This document shows positions 44,828-54,426 of a stretch of 64,000 bases of DNA, one piece after another (the first letter of the stretch is position 1; every line of letters begins with the position of its first letter). The DNA is from CBDCPI01 sp965220245. GTDB lineage: Bacteria; Chloroflexota; Dehalococcoidia; Lucifugimonadales; UBA3495. A program made the translations under genes and the position numbers. The stretch spans positions 62,001-126,000 of the forward strand of contig CBDCPI010000013.1 in NCBI GenBank assembly GCA_965220245.1, read 5' to 3'. The notes beneath the pieces were generated by a model. That model was given only the letters and a program-made list of their open reading frames with translations, made no database searches and had not been told where the DNA came from.

Positions 44828-45619
44828 GTGCTCGTCGATTTCGATGACACTGCCGCCGAACAAAACGTAGCCCAAATGCTATTGGAGCGTTTTGGCGACC
44901 CCACTTGGCAAGCCGTCCGGGAACGGTTCAGGCAGGGCGAGCTAACCCTGAAGGAATACCAGGAGATCACCTTTAGCAACATTCTGGCCGCCTCTCCTCA
45001 AGTCAATCGGGCCACCATGCAGGATTATGTCAAGCAGCACGCCAATCTGCGCCCCTATTTCAAAGAATTGTGGGAGTACTGCCAAGCCGAGCACATTCCT
45101 ATGGCCATTGTAAGCGTGGGGTTGGACTTTTATATTGAGGCCCTTCTGGACCGTGTCCTGGAGTCACGTGTCCTGGAGTCACGTGTCTTGGAGTCAAAGG
45201 AAGGGCACACCGGGATGCCGGTTCACGCGGTCAACACCAGCTTCACCTCCCCGTATCCTGGAGTCCAAGAAATCTCCTATACTTACGAACATACTCGTCC
45301 CGGTCATGAAAGGCAGGGCATCTCGAAGGGCTTGGTGGTAGACCAATACCGGAACAAAGGCCACTACATTTTCTACGCCGGAGACGGGCAGTCGGACTTG
45401 GAAGCCGCCGCCAAGGCTGATCTTCTATATGCTCACCGCACCCTAGCCGACGAGTGCACCCGCCTGAACATCCCGTTTCATCCCTTCACCGATTTCCAGG
45501 ACATGTATCTGGCGGTGCGAGAGTACCAAGGAAACAGGCTGCGTTCCCGTAACCCTGGACGCCCGTGTCCTGAAGTCAATCGGGCCCTGGCGGGAGGAGG
45601 TGAAGAGAACGCCAAATGA
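44828..45619 (+). CDS. HAD-superfamily phosphatase (MtnX/SerB-like) with a tandem-repeat insert
   Basis: A 263-residue HAD hydrolase. VLVDFDDTAAEQN gives nucleophile D4 and acid D6; IVSVGLDFYIE is motif II (Ser/Val-Gly) and FYAGDGQSDLEAAAKADLL is motif IV. A helical cap lies between. Residues about 108-123 read R-V-L-E-S three times, the product of three 15-bp tandem repeats at 45152-45196. Family relatives dephosphorylate small metabolites (MtnX, phosphoserine). GTG 44828 is the only start close to the first strand. The stop overlaps purB's ATG. Confidence 0.78.
   Translation: MLVDFDDTAAEQNVAQMLLERFGDPTWQAVRERFRQGELTLKEYQEITFSNILAASPQVNRATMQDYVKQHANLRPYFKELWEYCQAEHIPMAIVSVGLDFYIEALLDRVLESRVLESRVLESKEGHTGMPVHAVNTSFTSPYPGVQEISYTYEHTRPGHERQGISKGLVVDQYRNKGHYIFYAGDGQSDLEAAAKADLLYAHRTLADECTRLNIPFHPFTDFQDMYLAVREYQGNRLRSRNPGRPCPEVNRALAGGGEENAK
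45152..45196. repeat. three tandem 15-bp repeats within the HAD gene
   Basis: CGTGTCCTGGAGTCA twice, then CGTGTCTTGGAGTCA. Each unit encodes RVLES. Related single copies occur at about 45252, 45563, 47969 and 47985. Confidence 0.9.
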
Positions 45620-46926
45620 TCGAGCGCTACTCCCGGCCAGCCATGAAACTGGTCTGGTCGGATGAAAACAAGTACCGAAAGTGGCTCCAAGTCGAGCTAG
45701 CGGCCTGCGAAGCGTGGGCTGAAGAAGGAGTCATACCTCAAGACGACTTAACCCGGTTACGCCAAGCCAAATACAACCACCAGCGGATGATGGAGATTTT
45801 CGAGACCACCCGCCATGACGTCACGGCGTTCTTGACCTCCGTCACCGAGGGCTTGGGGCCGGAGGGGCGGTGGCTGCACCTGGGGTTGACCTCCTCCGAC
45901 ATGCTGGATACCGCCCTGGGTCTCCAGATGGGAGAGGCTGGCGCGTTGCTGTTACAGGACTTGAACGAGGCCTTGGCAGCCCTGGAACATCAGGCCCTCA
46001 AACACAAGGACACCATCATGATGGGCCGCACCCACGGCGTTCACGCCGAACCGATCACCTTCGGCCTAAAGCTGGCCCTCTGGTGGGAGGAGTTGCGTCG
46101 GCAGCGCTCCCGGCTCGAATCGGCTTTAGACAACGTGCGGGTCGGCAAGGTCTCCGGCGCGGTAGGCACCAACGCCACCGTGCCCCCTTCCGTGGAGGAA
46201 CGGGTCTGCCGCAATCTGGGGCTGGAAGTGGAGCCGGTGTCCAGCCAGGTGGTACAGCGGGACCGCCACGCCCATTTCGTGCTTACTTTGGCCCTCATCG
46301 CGGCGTCCTTGGAGAAATTCGCCACCGAGATCAGAGCTTTACAGCGCACCGAGTTGCACGAGGTTGAGGAACCCTTCGGCCAAGGGCAGACTGGTTCTTC
46401 CTCGATGCCCCATAAGCGGAACCCGGAACTGGCCGAGCGCATTTGCGGGCTGGCCCGCTTGGTCCGGGGCCACAGCGTTACCGCGTTGGAGAACGTGGCC
46501 TTGTGGGGAGAGCGCGACATTAGCCACTCCTCGGCGGAAAGAATCATCCTGCCGGACTCCTGCCTTGCCTTGGACTACATCCTCAGCGTCTTTACTCGCA
46601 TTATCGCCGACTTGAGCGTCTTCCCCGAGCGCATGTGGGCCAACGTCGAGAGCAGCCGCGGCTTGGTGTTTAGCCAGCAGGTGCTTTTGGCGTTGGTGGA
46701 CCGTGGGCTCGCCCGGGAGCAGGCCTACCAGATTGTCCAAAAGAACGCCGCCCTGAGCTGGGACCGTAATGAGGACTTTCGGCGCCTGCTTAAGTCCGAC
46801 CAAGAGGCCCTGGCCCATCTCTCGGTGCAGGACTTGGAGCGGATTTTCGACTACAGCTACTATACCCGTTACGTGGACGACATATTCCAGCGGCTGGGTC
46901 TGGCAGCGGCCCAAGTCCCAGCGTGA
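45616..46926 (+). CDS. purB: adenylosuccinate lyase
   Basis: A 436-residue fumarase/aspartase-superfamily lyase. HLGLTSSDMLDTALGLQM, GRTHGVHAEPITFGLKLA with the catalytic His, and the signature GSSSMPHKRNPELAERI are all present. It acts twice in purine synthesis (SAICAR to AICAR, and adenylosuccinate to AMP). Its ATG overlaps the HAD stop as ATGA. Confidence 0.96.
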   Translation: MIERYSRPAMKLVWSDENKYRKWLQVELAACEAWAEEGVIPQDDLTRLRQAKYNHQRMMEIFETTRHDVTAFLTSVTEGLGPEGRWLHLGLTSSDMLDTALGLQMGEAGALLLQDLNEALAALEHQALKHKDTIMMGRTHGVHAEPITFGLKLALWWEELRRQRSRLESALDNVRVGKVSGAVGTNATVPPSVEERVCRNLGLEVEPVSSQVVQRDRHAHFVLTLALIAASLEKFATEIRALQRTELHEVEEPFGQGQTGSSSMPHKRNPELAERICGLARLVRGHSVTALENVALWGERDISHSSAERIILPDSCLALDYILSVFTRIIADLSVFPERMWANVESSRGLVFSQQVLLALVDRGLAREQAYQIVQKNAALSWDRNEDFRRLLKSDQEALAHLSVQDLERIFDYSYYTRYVDDIFQRLGLAAAQVPA

Positions 46927-47061
46927 GCCAAGGCCCCCTATTCAATCGCTCCGGGATACCCTATAGTAAAAGTGGGCCGTCCGGTTACGGTATCCAAGCT
47001 AACGCCTTATCTTGGCCCGCCCTAGTACAAGGCAAGCCTAAACTCATTGCGGTATTGACTG

Positions 47062-47958
47062 ATGATAACTGAGACCAACCTCCGTGGCCTTTTGCACCGC
47101 GGAAAAGTTCGGGATACCTACCAAATGGCGCCGGGACAACTGCTCATGGTAGCTACCGACCGTATCTCTGCCTTTGACGTGGTCTTACCGACCGGTATCC
47201 CCGAAAAAGGCGTGGTATTGAACCGGATGTCGGCTTTCTGGTTCCGGCAGACCAGCCACTTGGTCCCCAACCACCTGTTGACGCTGGCCGACGCGCCCGA
47301 AGCGGCGCCCTTGATTCAAGCCAGTTTCCCGCCGACGGGCGTTCCCGCCGATATCGCCCGACAAGCGATGGTGGTCAAACAAGCCGAGCGGATCGACATC
47401 GAGTGCATCGTGCGCGGCTACATCACCGGCTCGGCTTGGGCCGAGTACCGGGCCCAAGGCACCGTCTCCGGCAAGCCGATGCCGGCGGGGCTGTTGGAAG
47501 GGCAACAGTTTCCGGAGCCGCTGTTTACGCCGACCACGAAGGCGGAAGAGGGCCACGACGAAAATATGTCCGACCAAGAAGTCCAGGATATGGTAGGCTC
47601 GGACCTAGCTCAACAACTGGCTCACGCTAGTAAGACGGTCTATCAATTCGCCCGGGACTTTGCTCTGGAAAAGGGCATAATTCTGGCCGACACCAAGATG
47701 GAGTTCGGCCTCTTGGATGGCAATCTAATCCTTATCGATGAGTTGTTGACGCCCGACTCCAGCCGGTTTTGGGACGCCAGCGGGTACGAACCGGGCCGCT
47801 CTCAGCCCAATTATGACAAGCAGTTCGTCCGCGACTGGCTTTCCAGCCAGGGGTGGGACCGGGAACCGCCAGCGCCGCCGCTTCCCGGCGATGTGGTGGC
47901 CAAGACCACGGAGCGCTACTTGGAAGCCTACCACCGTCTCACCGGAGAGCGAATCTAG
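47062..47958 (+). CDS. purC: phosphoribosylaminoimidazole-succinocarboxamide synthase
   Basis: A 298-residue SAICAR synthetase of the longer type. LHRGKVRDTYQMAPGQLLMV, DRISAFDVVLPTGIPEKG, IECIVRGYITGSAWAEYRA, FTPTTKAEEGHDENMS and LIDELLTPDSSRFWDA are the standard blocks. It condenses CAIR with aspartate. A 135-bp gap from purB suggests a possible separate promoter. Start ATG 47062 lacks a strong ribosome site. Confidence 0.96.
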   Translation: MITETNLRGLLHRGKVRDTYQMAPGQLLMVATDRISAFDVVLPTGIPEKGVVLNRMSAFWFRQTSHLVPNHLLTLADAPEAAPLIQASFPPTGVPADIARQAMVVKQAERIDIECIVRGYITGSAWAEYRAQGTVSGKPMPAGLLEGQQFPEPLFTPTTKAEEGHDENMSDQEVQDMVGSDLAQQLAHASKTVYQFARDFALEKGIILADTKMEFGLLDGNLILIDELLTPDSSRFWDASGYEPGRSQPNYDKQFVRDWLSSQGWDREPPAPPLPGDVVAKTTERYLEAYHRLTGERI

Positions 47959-47968
47959 GGCCGGAGCC

Positions 47969-47998
47969 CGTGTCCTGGAGTCCCCGTGTCCTGGAGTC
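47969..47998. repeat. two copies of the CGTGTCCTGGAGTC repeat, intergenic
   Basis: 47969-47982 and 47985-47998, 16 bp apart, between purC and the DUF3105 gene. Same unit as the tandem array in the HAD gene 2.8 kb away. Confidence 0.85.
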
Positions 47999-48022
47999 AG
48001 GGAAGTTAGGGGAGGAGGAGTC

Positions 48023-48727
48023 TTGCCCACTTCAAGACATCGCCGCCGCCGCGGCCGGGCGCTCTCCCGGTCCGCCAGGTCCGCGGGCACTCTGTCAACC
48101 GCCCGGCCTCGACGCAGGCCCACCAATAAGCTGTACCTGATCGCCTCGGCCGTGATAGCGGTGCTGGTCATTGCCGGATTCGCCATTCCCAGCATCATCG
48201 GCGTTGGCGGCGGCAACAACGTAACCTTGGGTACCGCCAACGCCTATGTTGAAGGGATAGGCACACCGCAGGAAATTATGTCAACCACGAATCACGTGGA
48301 CTCAGATGACGATACGTCTAACGATACCGTGGAATACAACAGTATTCCACCCACGTCCGGCGACCATTGGAGCGCGCCACAACCTTGTGGGTTCTACGAC
48401 ACCGAAGTGCCCGACGAGATAATCGTCCATAACATGGAACACTCCAATATAATAGTCAGCTACAATCTCAGCTCACCGGACGAAATCGCGTCCTTGAGAG
48501 ACGTGTTTGACGACTTGGGCGCGGAGGCTGAACGGTTTGGCGTGGCTCGCCGCTACACCAAGATACTTCCCGGCCAGGTGGCGCTTTCGGCATGGGGCGT
48601 AAACGACGTCATGGACGGTGTCGACAAGGACAGAATTGAAAAGTTTTTCGACACTTATGTCGGCACGCTGGGACCGGAGGGCGCGATCAGTTGCGTCGGT
48701 TCCCAGCAAAGTATGCCAGCCAACTAA
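48023..48727 (+). CDS. DUF3105 membrane-anchored protein
   Basis: A 234-residue protein: a very basic N-terminal stretch (SRHRRRRGRALSRSARSAG), one transmembrane helix (LYLIASAVIAVLVIAGFAI, about 35-55), then an exported domain with YNSIPPTSGDHW and VHNMEHSNIIVSYN, the conserved P-P-x-S-G-x-H and H-x-x-E-H-x motifs of DUF3105. The His-rich pattern suggests metal binding, but function is unknown. Start TTG 48023 follows GGAGGAGG. Confidence 0.85.
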   Translation: MPTSRHRRRRGRALSRSARSAGTLSTARPRRRPTNKLYLIASAVIAVLVIAGFAIPSIIGVGGGNNVTLGTANAYVEGIGTPQEIMSTTNHVDSDDDTSNDTVEYNSIPPTSGDHWSAPQPCGFYDTEVPDEIIVHNMEHSNIIVSYNLSSPDEIASLRDVFDDLGAEAERFGVARRYTKILPGQVALSAWGVNDVMDGVDKDRIEKFFDTYVGTLGPEGAISCVGSQQSMPAN

Positions 48728-48823
48728 CCGGCACTATCCCGCAACGTAAACTCCTAACCAATGCTGGTCATTAACCCCCGGTCCCATCAAAGCTCCGGTT
48801 CCCAGCTTAAACACGGAGAGCAA

Positions 48824-49090
48824 GTGTACCTGGCCAGGATCTACGTAACCCTAAAGCCGACGGTAAACGACCCTCAGGGCCAGACCGTTATGGGCAGCCT
48901 AAAGCGCATGGGATTCGCCCAAGTTGAAGGCGTCCGCATCGGTAAGTACCTGGAAGTACAAGTGGACGAGGCCGACCGCCTCCGGGCGGAGGAGTTGGTG
49001 GGCGAGATGTGCAACAAGCTTCTCTCCAACCCGGTAATCGAGGAATTCCGCTTCGACCTCCACGAGTCTTTGGCTGAGTCCGGCTGCTGA
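48824..49090 (+). CDS. purS: phosphoribosylformylglycinamidine synthase subunit PurS
   Basis: An 88-residue PurS: YLARIYVTLKPTVNDPQGQT, GFAQVEGVRIGKYLEV and a C-terminal helix with LLSNPVIEEFRFDL. PurS bridges PurL and PurQ in FGAM synthase; neither is in the window. Start GTG 48824 is preferred over ATG 48761 because GGAGAG precedes it and the protein then starts like other PurS. Confidence 0.9.
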   Translation: MYLARIYVTLKPTVNDPQGQTVMGSLKRMGFAQVEGVRIGKYLEVQVDEADRLRAEELVGEMCNKLLSNPVIEEFRFDLHESLAESGC

Positions 49091-49140
49091 CCGATAGAAC
49101 CCTGCGGCAGCCTTAACCTCAATGCTTGTAAAAAGTCCCT

Positions 49141-50094
49141 CTAAAACCAGTTGGCTTTGTCGACTACGTTCCGCAGCGGCAACCCGTCGTTGAACCGTTT
49201 GCAGTTGTCGATAAATAGCTCGGTGCGGCGCTCCTGTAAGTAGGGGCCGGTCCCCGCCACGTGAGGCGTGATCAACACTCCCGGCATACTCCATAGGGGG
49301 TGCCAGGCAGGCAGTGGCTCTACCTGAAACACGTCCAACCCGGCCCCGGCAATCTGCCCTTCCCGCAAGGCCGTCACCAAATCGTCGAGGACCACCGTTG
49401 CGCCTCGACCGATGTTGATAAAGAAGGCGTCCCGTTTCATCAACGCAAATTCACGTGCCGCGAACATCCCCTGGGTCTCGGGAGTCTCCGGTACCGTTAC
49501 CACAACAAAGTCGCCCCGGGGGAGCACGTCAGCCAGCGCCTCAGGCCGGTGTAGCTCGGCCACTCCTAGCGGCGCTTCCGAGAGCCGCGGGTCTACTCCG
49601 ATGACCGTCATGCCAAACTCGGCACAGAGCCTCGCTGTCTCCCCTCCTATACCTCCCAGACCGACAATGACCGCAGTAGCCTCTGGGAGGTGTATCGCGG
49701 GCGCACTTTGCTTCCAAGCGCCCGCGACTTGCTGGGGCAAATACACCTGAAAACCCCGGGCGAAAGCGAGCACAAAGGTCATAATGTGGGCGCTTATGTG
49801 GTCGTTATAAATCTCCCGGGTGTTGGTCACCACCACGTCGCTGTCGATCAGCGCCTGATGATAGTAGCCCGCTTGCGGCCCCGCTTGGGGACAAGCGACC
49901 CACTTGAGGTTCTTAGCCCGCTCGAAAAGCTCGGGGACGATATTCCCGAAGGCGGCGTCGGCTTCCTCGATGACCTCCATGGCCTCGCCGACAGTGGGGC
50001 ACAGTTGCACGTCTATATCCGGGACCGCCTCTCGCAGTTTGTCCGGCCAGTCCTCTTGGTAATTGGGCGGGCAAATCACCAGCTTGAAACCCAT
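49141..50094 (-). CDS. D-2-hydroxyacid dehydrogenase
   Basis: A 317-residue NAD(P)-dependent enzyme. The cofactor loop is AVIVGLGGIGGETARL. The catalytic Arg is in NIGRGATVVLDDLV, the Glu near DVFQVEPLP and the His in LITPHVAGTGPY. It reduces 2-oxo acids to D-2-hydroxy acids or the reverse; substrate unknown. It converges with purS. Start ATG 50092-50094. Confidence 0.88.
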   Translation of the reverse strand: MGFKLVICPPNYQEDWPDKLREAVPDIDVQLCPTVGEAMEVIEEADAAFGNIVPELFERAKNLKWVACPQAGPQAGYYHQALIDSDVVVTNTREIYNDHISAHIMTFVLAFARGFQVYLPQQVAGAWKQSAPAIHLPEATAVIVGLGGIGGETARLCAEFGMTVIGVDPRLSEAPLGVAELHRPEALADVLPRGDFVVVTVPETPETQGMFAAREFALMKRDAFFINIGRGATVVLDDLVTALREGQIAGAGLDVFQVEPLPAWHPLWSMPGVLITPHVAGTGPYLQERRTELFIDNCKRFNDGLPLRNVVDKANWF

Positions 50095-50141
50095 TAGCCA
50101 ACCTCCAACACAGTCTGCCTTCAGAGCCGCCGCTCTTGAGG

Positions 50142-50450
50142 CTAGTTTCTCGAGATGGTTGGGCCCATACCGCCGGTCTGTTCGCTGACTAGAAAGGCGG
50201 CCTTGTCTTGGCCCTGGGTCGTATCAAGTTCCAAGTCGAAGCGTTGACCACCCAGAGAGCCGATGACCTCGTATTTCATCTCGGTATACAGTCGGCCCTC
50301 ATAGCTACTGCCCTCGACGTTTCGGGAGGTTTCTCCCCGCAAGTACATTTCGACGGCTTGCACCATTAGTTCCCTCATCTGCTCGCCGTCGATGTAGGCA
50401 GCGGCGCTCAAGAAGACGTAACCCCATCGAATGCCCCTATGTTCCAGCAT
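50142..50450 (-). CDS. hypothetical protein
   Basis: A 102-residue protein with no recognisable family. It has a helical N-terminal half (DGEQMRELMVQAVEMYLRG) and a beta-rich C-terminal half (LYTEMKYEVIGSLGGQRFDL). It lies between the dehydrogenase and the amidohydrolase on the same strand. The frame, length and composition are gene-like but the evidence stops there. Confidence 0.5.
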   Translation of the reverse strand: MLEHRGIRWGYVFLSAAAYIDGEQMRELMVQAVEMYLRGETSRNVEGSSYEGRLYTEMKYEVIGSLGGQRFDLELDTTQGQDKAAFLVSEQTGGMGPTISRN

Positions 50451-50567
50451 TACTTAGCCCTACACGTCCGGAACTACTGAGCCGTTGCCGTGCGGTCCGT
50501 CGGCGCTCGACCCTACGCCGTAAGCGACACCTCGAAAGTGGTTGCCGACGAGAGCTGGACTGTTCTA

Positions 50568-51770
50568 CTACTCTTCCGGGTCGATGGGATAGGCTCTCAA
50601 GGCGTTGTCCCACAGGATCTTGCGTTTGCTCTCGGTGGACACCCGGGGAAGCTCCATCAGGTCCTGCTTGGCCTTGAAGTACTTCCGCCCCTCCGGATGA
50701 CCGAAGTCGGTGGCCCCCACGATTACGTGGTCGCCAATGGCCTCGATTAATGGCTCGATTCCGGGGTCGTCTTGGTCCGCCGCCACGAAGCACTGGCGCT
50801 GGAAATACTCCACCGGGTCTTGGTTCAGGCCCTGTATTCGCAGACGGCGGGTACCTCCTTGGATGCCGGCCTCGAGGCGGTCCAACCAGAACGCGGCCCA
50901 CCCGCAGCCGGACTCTAGGAAAACAAGTTTAAGCTGCGGATGGCGTTCCAACACGCCGCCCATGATAAAGGCGGTGCAAGCCAACATGCTGCCCATGACG
51001 AAGGATACGGTGGCCCGGCAATTCCTCAGCCCGGGAAGGTAGTCCAAGAGACCTTGGTCGAAGGGGTGATTGGCGCTGGGATGCAACCCGACAGGCACTC
51101 CCAACTCGGCGCAAGTATCCCAGAGGACATCGCATTCCTCATCGAACAGGCGCAGGTTGGGGACCGGGGCCGGGTTCAAGTGCACCGACTTGAAATCGTA
51201 CTCCTTAACGCACCGGCGGACCTCCTCGGCCGCCGCCGCCGGGTCGCGGAGGTCGATGGACGCCGCGCCGCAAGCCCCTTTTCCGATTTCCTGGCAGAAG
51301 TCTCCCAGCCACCGGTTGTAGGCCCGGCGGATAGCCATGGCGGTCTCGCCGTCCATTTCGGCGACCCCGGTAGCCCAGAAACCGGCGGTGGGGTAGAGGA
51401 TCATGTGGTCCACGCCGTGGACGTCCATCACCTCACGGTAGGCGCTGGCCGGGAAGTCTTGGTCGGCCCACTTGCCGTAGGCGAAGTCTAAATCGTCGAG
51501 GTCGCGGTCCTGAAAATTCCTGGTGGCGGCGTTGGGGTCCCGGTCTCCCAGGGGCCGCCGCCCCATCACCTCCAGTTCCAGTTCAAAGGCCAGGGCGTTG
51601 TCCCGGGGACTATGGTCAAAATCACCATTGGCGCCGTTCCCCGAGGGCGCCCGTACCCAACGGACGTGCCCGTTGATCAGGTGCCGGTATTTCTTTTCCA
51701 GGTAGTCCTGCCAAATCGCTTCGGTCTCCAGAACGTGGGAATCGCCGTCGATAAAGCGTAGGCGCTCCAT
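50568..51770 (-). CDS. amidohydrolase family protein (amidohydrolase_2 / ACMSD-like)
   Basis: A 400-residue TIM-barrel metal hydrolase or decarboxylase. FIDGDSHVLE replaces the usual D-x-H-x-H at strand 1, with one His. VPVGLHPSANHPFDQG (strand 5 His), FLESGCGWAAFWLDRLE (the E-S/A-G-x-x-W block of the family) and VIVGATDFGHPEG (strand 8 Asp) are all typical of PF04909. Such enzymes act on aromatic or amide substrates. Start ATG 51768-51770. Confidence 0.85.
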   Translation of the reverse strand: MERLRFIDGDSHVLETEAIWQDYLEKKYRHLINGHVRWVRAPSGNGANGDFDHSPRDNALAFELELEVMGRRPLGDRDPNAATRNFQDRDLDDLDFAYGKWADQDFPASAYREVMDVHGVDHMILYPTAGFWATGVAEMDGETAMAIRRAYNRWLGDFCQEIGKGACGAASIDLRDPAAAAEEVRRCVKEYDFKSVHLNPAPVPNLRLFDEECDVLWDTCAELGVPVGLHPSANHPFDQGLLDYLPGLRNCRATVSFVMGSMLACTAFIMGGVLERHPQLKLVFLESGCGWAAFWLDRLEAGIQGGTRRLRIQGLNQDPVEYFQRQCFVAADQDDPGIEPLIEAIGDHVIVGATDFGHPEGRKYFKAKQDLMELPRVSTESKRKILWDNALRAYPIDPEE

Positions 51771-51874
51771 TTACTTTCTCCTGACCTGGGTTAACTTTTG
51801 AGGCTTAATTTAGAGGTGATGCTATCAGTACCTCAGGTTGAGGGTCAACGGCAGTTCTCAGCCCAACCCCGTCA

Positions 51875-53066
51875 CTAAAAGTTATAGGGGGTCCAAGGTT
51901 TGTGCTGGACGGCGAACATGCGGTCGGCCCGCAGCAGCGCCCCTGGAGTGCGCTCTTCAGCCAAGCCTGCTTGGGCTAGGGTAGTGAAAACTCACTGTCC
52001 CCAAGTAGGCTGATGCCAAGGCGGAAACCGCGATTGCCACGTCCGGAGACGCACTCGACACTCGGCAGGCGGCCCCTTCGGGAGACCCTTCCAACTCGAA
52101 CCGTCCATCGTTCCAAGGACATGCTTCGTCCCGTATTTCCAATACTAACCGGTCGGTTGCCAAATAGCTCCGGAGCTTTAGGGCGCCAGCGACATCTACC
52201 AGACGCAGCCACAGGCCATCGCGCGTCGATCTTTGCAACCGCCGCGGGTCGGCTAACATCCACAGTATCGGGTCGTCTACCGGACGCTTCAACGCCTCGG
52301 TGTTGCTCATGAGGTCCAAGTCAAAGCAGAACCGCCACAACGCGGCATTCGCTTCTTTAGTTACTGCCATCAACTCGTTCACGACCACAGTAGGTCTCCG
52401 GGTACGGTAGGTTACGTAGCCGTCTATTCTTCCGTCTTCCTCATAGGCGGCGTAAAAGAGTCCCCCTTGCCCTCCTTCCCGGTGCTCCGGCGCTTGGGAG
52501 TCCCGTTCCCAATGGTGTCGCGCCCTCTGGAACACGCCCGGCCGCCCCACCGTGCTCCGCCGGAAAACCTCGGGCAACTCTTTGGTAATGTCGGCGGGGT
52601 CGACAAAAACGATTCGACCAGGACTTTCGTAGGGCCGAGCATATCCGGTGTGCTGGCGATCAATACTCCACTGTTCATGCAATGACCCGATACCGTAGCC
52701 GAACCTGCCGTAGATCACGCTTTCGGAGGCAAACAGCCCGGCTAAAGGCTCACCACGGTCGTGCACGCCTTTAAGCTGATGACGCATCATCATGGTCATC
52801 ACCCCGCGCCGCCGGTGCGTGGGCTGCACCTCAATGTTGGCCACCCCGGCTATGACCGCCGCCCCCCCCGGTATGGACATCTCCAACTTGTGAGAGTGGG
52901 CGCCGCCAACGATGTTTCCTTGGTCGAACACCGCTATAGAACGGTCCAGATCGAAATGTGGGCGCAACACCTCCGGGTCAACGGCCAACCGGTTGCCATA
53001 GGCCCGCGCCTCAACCCAAACCCACTCGGCAAACTCGTCAGGCGCTACGGTCCTCAGTTCTAGCAT
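51875..53066 (-). CDS. Eis-like GNAT N-acetyltransferase, frameshifted near the C terminus
   Basis: The first 340 residues show the Eis architecture: an N-terminal GNAT with VQPTHRRRGVMTMMMRHQL (acetyl-CoA loop), then SESVIYGRFGYGIGSL, a second GNAT and an SCP2-like C domain. In the main frame the protein ends after ASAYLGTVSF with an unrelated tail (stop at 51957). One base removed near 51986 restores the family C terminus TTLAQAGLAEERTP and MFAVQHKPWTPYNF to TAG 51875-51877. Eis enzymes need the free C-terminal carboxylate for catalysis, so the shift would matter if real. A sequence error is also possible. Start ATG 53064-53066. Confidence 0.82.
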
Positions 53067-53263
53067 CGAGGTTACTCTCCCTGTCTATCAATCAACTGCA
53101 CCAAATATATGGGATTATCCGGCAATGCACCATATCCCCCGTCTCAGCTTAGGTTAGAAAATAGACAGCAGTCAGCAATGGCGGGACATGACTGATCGCG
53201 TAGGATGGCAAAGAGAGATGCAAGGGAGCCCTAAGGTGACAGATGAGGACGGTGGGATGATTG

Positions 53264-53282
53264 GTGGAGGTGAGGGGAATCG
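53264..53282. repeat. attachment site, distal copy
   Basis: GTGGAGGTGAGGGGAATCG, identical to 62456-62474 and equal to the 3' end of tRNA-Ala. The host flank continues to the left. Confidence 0.88.
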
Positions 53283-53376
53283 CAAATAAAGCTAGAAAAC
53301 GTGGAAAACGGCAACCGCAAAACGGATATACCACCACGCCGGGCCGCTACTCGGCTATACGAAAGCCCCGCGTCTG

Positions 53377-54426
53377 CTAACCATCGTCCAGGTCCAGCAA
53401 GTTAGTCAGGCGGGCCGCTTCCTCTACCGTCTTGCCAGCGGCCACAAGCTGCCCGAATGCCCGCGCCCTTCCCGATAGGTCAGACGCCATAAGAGGCGCA
53501 AAATCAAACCCAAAGGCGGCCAGGTCGAACGTCTGGCGGATTGTGTCGGCCAGGGCAACCGCAACCGGGTTGACGCCGATATGCAAGAATTGCCTTAGCT
53601 GCTCCCGTAGGGTTGTTCCGTCCGATTGCCCCACCAACCCGCCAGGAACGCCGCAAGCGGCCAGAATATCCCGCCCGGTGTCAGTCCGCAGGCCGCGCAA
53701 GGTTTCCGGCGGTTCCGCGCCAACCCGCAATGCCCGCCAGTCCGTCCGTGGTGCGCCTTGCGGTCCAGTCTGCCAATTGTTGGCCGTGCTTGGCGTCAAC
53801 CGCACTTGGCCCCGCATGGCGTTTACGTCGGCCTCAAGGCCAGAAACAGATCCGCCGCCGTCCGGCATAGGGATAGCTTGCCCTACGGGGCCGCCTATCT
53901 CTTGGCGTAATCGGGTTTCCAGGGCTTGCGCCAGGTTGTGCGTTTCCCGGCAGTCTGACAAGGGGCCAACGCCGCGCCAGGGTTGCGCCTCAGAACGGGA
54001 GTACATCAGATGCAAGACACGGCCCGCCGGGGCCTCAACTATCGTGCTTTGGCTTGGGCCGTTCACTTGGGCCTTGTAAACCCATTGGGCCGGGTCCGGC
54101 GGTCCTACCACGTCCCAAGAGGCCGCCGGTGTCAGACTCAGGCCGCCCGCGCCGTCCAGGATAAAGACGGCCTCGCCTTTCAGGATTAGTTGCCGTCCGG
54201 TGTAGCCTCTTAGGACCGGCCCGAAAGCCTCAGCAACCGGCCCCGGCGTCACGGTTGCGCTGGCGAATGCCCGCGCCCACCAACCCGCCGCCGCAGCTAC
54301 CGCGCCCACGTTGGAACGTACCAGCCCGCTTTGCCCTTGGGCCGTCTTGAAAATGGCCTCAAGCAACGCATCGCCATAATCGGTATCTTGGCGGGTTTCA
54401 GCCCGCGCCGTCCAGGGCCAACGCAT
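53377..54426 (-). CDS. phage portal protein (HK97 type)
   Basis: A 349-residue portal. Blocks include ETLRGLRTDTGRDILAACGV, GGLVGQSDGTTLREQLRQF with VNPVAVALADTIRQTF, and an early RQLILKGEAVFILDGAGG. These match the stem and wing region of HK97-family portals. It is somewhat shorter than common 400-residue portals. It forms the dodecameric ring for DNA entry. Its ATG (54424-54426) overlaps the connector stop as TAATG. Unusually it is the last gene of the module. Confidence 0.85.
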   Translation of the reverse strand: MRWPWTARAETRQDTDYGDALLEAIFKTAQGQSGLVRSNVGAVAAAAGWWARAFASATVTPGPVAEAFGPVLRGYTGRQLILKGEAVFILDGAGGLSLTPAASWDVVGPPDPAQWVYKAQVNGPSQSTIVEAPAGRVLHLMYSRSEAQPWRGVGPLSDCRETHNLAQALETRLRQEIGGPVGQAIPMPDGGGSVSGLEADVNAMRGQVRLTPSTANNWQTGPQGAPRTDWRALRVGAEPPETLRGLRTDTGRDILAACGVPGGLVGQSDGTTLREQLRQFLHIGVNPVAVALADTIRQTFDLAAFGFDFAPLMASDLSGRARAFGQLVAAGKTVEEAARLTNLLDLDDG

